Below are positions 43,645 through 47,300 of a stretch of 47,300 bases of DNA, in pieces. The notes under the pieces were generated by a model. The model did no database searches. It worked only from the letters and a program-made list of their open reading frames with translations, and was not told the DNA's origin. Source of the DNA: Oscillospiraceae bacterium (GTDB lineage Bacteria; Bacillota; Clostridia; Oscillospirales; SIG627); NCBI GenBank assembly GCA_015063605.1, contig SVTV01000022.1, positions 1 to 47,300 on the forward strand, given 5' to 3'. How positions within the stretch are numbered: the first letter of the stretch is position 1; each line of letters opens with the position of its first letter. Position numbers and translations under genes: made by a program.

Positions 43645-44247
43645 ATGAAAATGAACCTTCCGAATAAAATAACGCTCTTCAGATTGTGCTGTGTGCCGGC
43701 TTACATCGTCTTTATAATGTTTCCGGTTATAAATGAGACATGGTCGAGAGCTATAGCATGTGCGATATTTATTCTTGCCGCTCTTTCCGACTTTGCAGAC
43801 GGGTATCTGGCAAGAAAGCTGAATCTTATAACCGATTTCGGTAACTTTATGGATACCATTGCCGATAAGGTAATGATTATAGGCGCATACGTTGCAATAT
43901 GCACCTCGGGCTTATACCGGGATGTAGCATGGTTCGTATTCATCGGTACGATGATCGTTATTTTCAGAGAGTTCCTCGTTACATCAATAAAGCTTATCGC
44001 GGCTACCTCAGATGAGCATATAGTTGTATCCGCCAATTTTCCCGGTAAGATAAAGACCGTAACTCAATGCATAAGCGTTATCATCGTATTGATAGAGCCG
44101 ATAGTTATTCCGGCATCTTCACCAATGGCGGGGTTCCGTTGGTTGAGTTTTGCTTCCGTGTTAGTGATGAGCATAGCTACGGTTGTTTCGGGATTGATAT
44201 ATTTGAAGAAGTACAAATCTGTAATTTTTAAAGATGGCTCCATTTGA
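43645..44247 (+). CDS. pgsA: CDP-diacylglycerol-glycerol-3-phosphate 3-phosphatidyltransferase
   Basis: A 200-residue membrane enzyme making phosphatidylglycerol phosphate. It has the CDP-alcohol phosphotransferase signature DG-x2-AR-x8-G-x3-D-x3-D, seen in FADGYLARKLNLITDFGNF and the following MDTIAD. NLPNKITLFRLCCVPAYIVF is the usual first helix, and about six membrane helices are present. The ATG at 43645 follows GAAAGGA. rimO-pgsA adjacency is common in Firmicutes. The cysE start overlaps its end by 14 bases. Confidence 0.95.
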   Translation: MKMNLPNKITLFRLCCVPAYIVFIMFPVINETWSRAIACAIFILAALSDFADGYLARKLNLITDFGNFMDTIADKVMIIGAYVAICTSGLYRDVAWFVFIGTMIVIFREFLVTSIKLIAATSDEHIVVSANFPGKIKTVTQCISVIIVLIEPIVIPASSPMAGFRWLSFASVLVMSIATVVSGLIYLKKYKSVIFKDGSI

Positions 44248-44971
44248 AAAAATAAAAAAAGAAATCGAATCCATAAAAAGCCGCGACCCCGCAGCAGAGA
44301 ATATTGCCGAGATACTTCTGCTTTATCCCGGTGTCCATGCGCTTCTTCTTCACCGCATTGCTCACAGGCTGCATAAAAGCGGCAATGTGTTTACTGCCCG
44401 CCTTATATCTCAGACAGCGAGATTTATAACGGGAATAGAAATACATCCGGGTGCTACGATCGGAGAGGGTCTTTTCATAGACCACGGAAGCGGAGTGGTA
44501 ATAGGCGAGACCGCAGAGATAGGCAATAACTGTACTATTTATCAGGGTGTTACCTTGGGCGGTACGGGAAAGGATACGGGAAAACGCCACCCCACCATAG
44601 GCGATAACGTTCTCATCGGCTCCGGCGCCAGAGTATTGGGTCCCGTAAATGTTGGAAACAATGTGAAGATAGCCGCAGGTGCAGTTGTTCTCGACGATCT
44701 GCCCGATGATTGCACCGCTGTCGGTGTTCCCGCAAGAATAGTACGCAGAAAAGGGAAAAAGATAGAAAATAACAAGCCTTCCGTGGAGTTGGATCAGGTT
44801 CACGTACCCGACCCCGTGGCTCAGGAGCTTTGTCAGATGCGTATCCGCTTTGAGGCTCTCGAGAAAAAGGTCATTGATACCGCAGGAACGGATGCTTCCG
44901 CCATGCTTAAAAGAATAGCGGAGCTTGAAAAAGAGATATCGGAATTAAAGCGGCGATATACAATGTCGTAA
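44234..44971 (+). CDS. cysE: Serine O-acetyltransferase CysE
   Basis: A 245-residue enzyme acetylating serine in the first step of cysteine synthesis. An N-terminal helical region (IKSRDPAAENIAEILLLYPG) is followed by a left-handed beta-helix of hexapeptide repeats (IEIHPGATIGEGLFIDHGSG, GVVIGETAEIGNNCTIYQGV) and GKRHPTIGDNVLIGSGA. A C-terminal tail (about 175-245) is longer than in many relatives and ends in a coiled coil (LKRIAELEKEISELKRR). Next is cysS, so cysteine synthesis and charging are encoded together. There is no T-box in the short gaps around it. Confidence 0.95.
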   Translation: MAPFEKIKKEIESIKSRDPAAENIAEILLLYPGVHALLLHRIAHRLHKSGNVFTARLISQTARFITGIEIHPGATIGEGLFIDHGSGVVIGETAEIGNNCTIYQGVTLGGTGKDTGKRHPTIGDNVLIGSGARVLGPVNVGNNVKIAAGAVVLDDLPDDCTAVGVPARIVRRKGKKIENNKPSVELDQVHVPDPVAQELCQMRIRFEALEKKVIDTAGTDASAMLKRIAELEKEISELKRRYTMS

Positions 44972-45006
44972 ATCAACTGCGGATATAAAGCATACACTTT
45001 GTTTTG

Positions 45007-45022
45007 ACGGACTTTTGTCCGT
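45007..45022 (+). other. Small hairpin ahead of cysS
   Basis: ACGGAC-TTTT-GTCCGT is a perfect six-pair hairpin, with the cysS ribosome site GAAAGGA four bases later. It is too small for a T-box, and the whole gap is only 73 bases. Confidence 0.45.
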
Positions 45023-45044
45023 ATAGAAAGGATTGGTCGATCTT

Positions 45045-46454
45045 ATGAGACTTTTTAATTCATTGACAGGAAAAAAAGAAGAATTTACGGTAAATGACAA
45101 TAAGGTTCGTATGTACGCCTGCGGTCCTACCGTATATAATTATTTCCATGTCGGAAATGCAAGATGCTTCGTTCTTTTCGATATGCTCAGAAGATATTTT
45201 GAGTACAGAGGATATGAAGTGACTTTCGTTCAGAATTTCACCGATATAGATGATAAAATGATAAAGCGTGCCGCAGAAGAAAACACTACGGTAAGCGCAG
45301 TTGCGGATAAGTATATCAAGGAATACTTTATCGATGCAAAGGGACTCGGCGTAAAGCCCGCTTCCTTCCATCCCCGCGCAACTGAAAATATCGATGAAAT
45401 AATCAATATCATACAGACTCTTATTGATAAGGGTCACGCATACGTTTCCAACGGCGACGTTTATTTTTCCGCACGCTCCTTCTGCGGTTACGGAAAGCTT
45501 TCCAAGACCGATATAGATGATCTTGAATCGGGTGCGAGAATTGACGTAAGCGAGATCAAAAAGGATCCGTTGGACTTCGCTCTTTGGAAGGCATATAAGG
45601 AAGGCGAGCCCTTCTGGGAAGCTCCTTGGGGAAAGGGAAGACCCGGCTGGCATATCGAATGCTCCGCTATGGTAAACAAATATCTCGGTAAGACAATAGA
45701 TATTCATTGCGGTGGTGCAGATCTTTCGTTCCCGCACCATGAAAACGAGATCGCTCAGTCCGAGGCTTGCTTCGGATGTGAATTCTCCCGCTTCTGGCTC
45801 CACAACGGATACATCAATGTAAACAATCAGAAAATGTCAAAATCACTCGGTAATTTCTTTACGGTTCGTGATGCGGCTGCCGAATACGGATATGATGCGA
45901 TAAGATTCTTCCTTCTTTCCGCACATTACAAGAGCCCCGTAAACTATTCCGCAGATACTCTCGAGCAGTCCAAGAGCGCTTTGCAGAGACTTTACAACTG
46001 TGAGGATAACTTGAAGCAGCTTTCGGGTAACCTTTCCGATGTAAGTGCATATCTTGATGAGGACGAAGAAGTTAAGGTAAGTAAGGCGCTTGCGTATAAG
46101 GAAAAGTTCATCGAAGTAATGGATGATGATTTCAACACCGCAGACGGTATATCCGTAATATTTGAGCTTGTAAGAGATATAAATGCCGTCATATCGGGTA
46201 AATGCTCCGGTAAGGCTGTCAATGAGCTTTATTCTCTTTACAATGAGCTTGTAACTCTCATGGGACTTAAAAAGCCCGAGAAGGAATCGAGCGGTGCTCT
46301 CGATGACGATGCGATCAAGGCTCTCATCGATGAAAGAGCGGCTGCTAAAAAGGAAAAGAATTACAAGAGAGCCGATGAGATAAGAGAGTATCTCAAATCA
46401 AACGGCATAATTCTTGAGGATACAAAGAACGGCACAACTTATAAGTACGAATGA
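45045..46454 (+). CDS. cysS: Cysteinyl-tRNA synthetase
   Basis: A 469-residue class I synthetase. The HIGH-type motif is FHVGNAR in YACGPTVYNYFHVGNARCF, with Cys26 one of the zinc ligands that select cysteine; GWHIECSAM and HCGGADLSFPHHENEIAQSE supply others, and QKMSKSLGNF is the KMSKS loop. Length is typical. The ATG at 45045 follows GAAAGGA; a TTG at 45033 sits too close to it. It completes a run of recA, recX, rimO, pgsA, cysE and cysS in one direction. Confidence 0.97.
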   Translation: MRLFNSLTGKKEEFTVNDNKVRMYACGPTVYNYFHVGNARCFVLFDMLRRYFEYRGYEVTFVQNFTDIDDKMIKRAAEENTTVSAVADKYIKEYFIDAKGLGVKPASFHPRATENIDEIINIIQTLIDKGHAYVSNGDVYFSARSFCGYGKLSKTDIDDLESGARIDVSEIKKDPLDFALWKAYKEGEPFWEAPWGKGRPGWHIECSAMVNKYLGKTIDIHCGGADLSFPHHENEIAQSEACFGCEFSRFWLHNGYINVNNQKMSKSLGNFFTVRDAAAEYGYDAIRFFLLSAHYKSPVNYSADTLEQSKSALQRLYNCEDNLKQLSGNLSDVSAYLDEDEEVKVSKALAYKEKFIEVMDDDFNTADGISVIFELVRDINAVISGKCSGKAVNELYSLYNELVTLMGLKKPEKESSGALDDDAIKALIDERAAAKKEKNYKRADEIREYLKSNGIILEDTKNGTTYKYE

Positions 46455-46491
46455 TCGATACTTATAAAGCTTGATATAGGGGAAAGGGGTG

Positions 46492-47300
46492 GTGAATATC
46501 AACGGAAAGTTCAATAAACGATATTTGTTGATAGCCGTTTATGCATTTCTTACAGTATCGGCTTGCGTATTGTTTTACCTTTTGTTTCAAAACTTCGAAG
46601 GTGTCAGAAATGCCGTTTTCGGGTTTTTAAAGATATTCACACCGATAATATACGGCTTTGTTATCGCTTATATAATTAATCCTATAGTCAAATTTTTCGA
46701 AAGGATCCTGAGGAAAAACGATAAGCTGAAATTCAAGTCGGATGCTTCGCTGAGAAAAGCCGCAATGCTGCTTGCTTATTTGCTTGCAGCGGCGTTCATA
46801 GGAGTTTTCGTTTTGATAATCACGCCTAATCTGACTGCAAGTGTCAATTTGCTCATCAGAAATATATCCAGATATACAGCTAATCTGAACAGCTTTATTC
46901 AAAGTATAACAGAGCAGGCGAAAAAGTATACCGAAGATATAACCTTCCTTTCAGAACAATTGGAAAACCTTGCAAACAGCTTTGAGGATATCATTTCCTA
47001 TGTAGTAAATTGGGCGAAAGGTCTTTTTCCCGAGGCTCTCAATATTGTTGCAAAACTTTCCACGGGAATACTCAATGTTTTTGTCGGCGTTATAGCTTCC
47101 ATGTATATGATATCCGGAAAAGAAAAGTTTATTGCTCAGTTAAAAAAGGTCATGTATGCTTTTTTGAAGAGAGAGCATGTAAACAACACCATTGACTTTT
47201 TCCGTAATGTACATAAGGTCATAGGAGATTATATCGGCGGTGTATTGATAGACAGCTGTATAGTCGGAATAGTGACATTTATCTTTCTGTCAATGAATAC
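46492..47300 (+). CDS. AI-2E family transporter, truncated at window end
   Basis: The first 269 residues of a membrane permease of the AI-2E (PF01594) family, running off the right edge. It starts at GTG 46492 after AAAGGGG. Visible are helices at about 10-33, 43-63 and 92-113 (LLAYLLAAAFIGVFVLIITP), a long soluble helical segment (about 115-185), and then TGILNVFVGVIASMYMISGK and HKVIGDYIGGVLIDSCIVGI as in the family core. Transport of AI-2 itself is proven for few members; many are ion exchangers, so no substrate is assigned. Confidence 0.9.
   Translation, partial: MNINGKFNKRYLLIAVYAFLTVSACVLFYLLFQNFEGVRNAVFGFLKIFTPIIYGFVIAYIINPIVKFFERILRKNDKLKFKSDASLRKAAMLLAYLLAAAFIGVFVLIITPNLTASVNLLIRNISRYTANLNSFIQSITEQAKKYTEDITFLSEQLENLANSFEDIISYVVNWAKGLFPEALNIVAKLSTGILNVFVGVIASMYMISGKEKFIAQLKKVMYAFLKREHVNNTIDFFRNVHKVIGDYIGGVLIDSCIVGIVTFIFLSMN

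Noticed and set aside
44972..45044. T-box or other cysteine riboswitch before cysS
   Set aside because: The gap is only 73 bases with one six-pair hairpin; no T-box core or antiterminator could fit.

Overview
The window looks like chromosomal DNA of a Bacillota (Clostridia-type) bacterium, probably from a metagenome. Ribosome binding sites are mostly GAAAGGA or AAAGGAG, promoters are close to the sigma-A consensus (TTGACA, 17 bases, TATAAT), TAA/TGA/TAG all act as normal stops, and the gene set (sdaAB/sdaAA, mltG, rmuC, smpB, lepA, hemW, DUF1385, prmC, recA, recX, rimO, pgsA, cysE, cysS) is a standard low-GC Gram-positive complement. The first 15 bases match the end of an Illumina adapter, so the left edge is an assembly end. 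No mobile element, prophage, CRISPR array, tRNA or rRNA was seen.

Layout. 0.2-6.5 kb: two tandem two-component systems (regulator plus kinase each) and an exported protein of unknown function. 6.6-10.2 kb: a membrane-anchored SGNH hydrolase-like protein with a proline-rich stalk, a GNAT-like acyltransferase and an SLH/transglutaminase surface protein. 10.2-13.1 kb (minus): MoxR ATPase, DUF58 protein and a small membrane protein, sharing a bidirectional terminator with the transglutaminase gene. 13.2-17.5 kb (minus): one operon of an AMP-forming acyl ligase, an acyl carrier protein, a radical SAM protein, TrmL and a VanZ-like protein, bounded by a consensus promoter and a strong terminator. 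17.5-21.2 kb: a large glycoside-hydrolase-like protein with an in-frame stop at codon 3 of its best-placed start, then two-subunit L-serine dehydratase. 21.3-22.9 kb (minus): DUF4886 protein and a sugar nucleotidyltransferase. 23-27 kb: a P-loop ATPase, then an operon of an E2/CAT-fold acyltransferase relative and a second AMP-forming ligase behind a promoter loaded with dyad symmetry. 27-34.5 kb: cell wall and housekeeping genes (TagA-like, thymidylate kinase, DJ-1, formyl-THF cyclo-ligase, CPBP protease, MltG, RmuC, SmpB). 34.5-35 kb: three 113-base tandem repeats, each able to fold into a compact three-way junction. 35-47.3 kb: lepA-hemW, a lipoprotein, DUF1385-prmC, recA-recX-rimO-pgsA-cysE-cysS and a truncated AI-2E-family permease.

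Most of the window is ordinary core genome. The parts that standard annotation does not explain are the tandem structured repeats between smpB and lepA, the ligase/acyltransferase operon in which the catalytic histidine position is glutamate, its dyad-rich control region, the acidic insertion in the first acyl ligase, and the start region of the glycoside-hydrolase-like gene. I see no convincing complete new defence or mobile system here.
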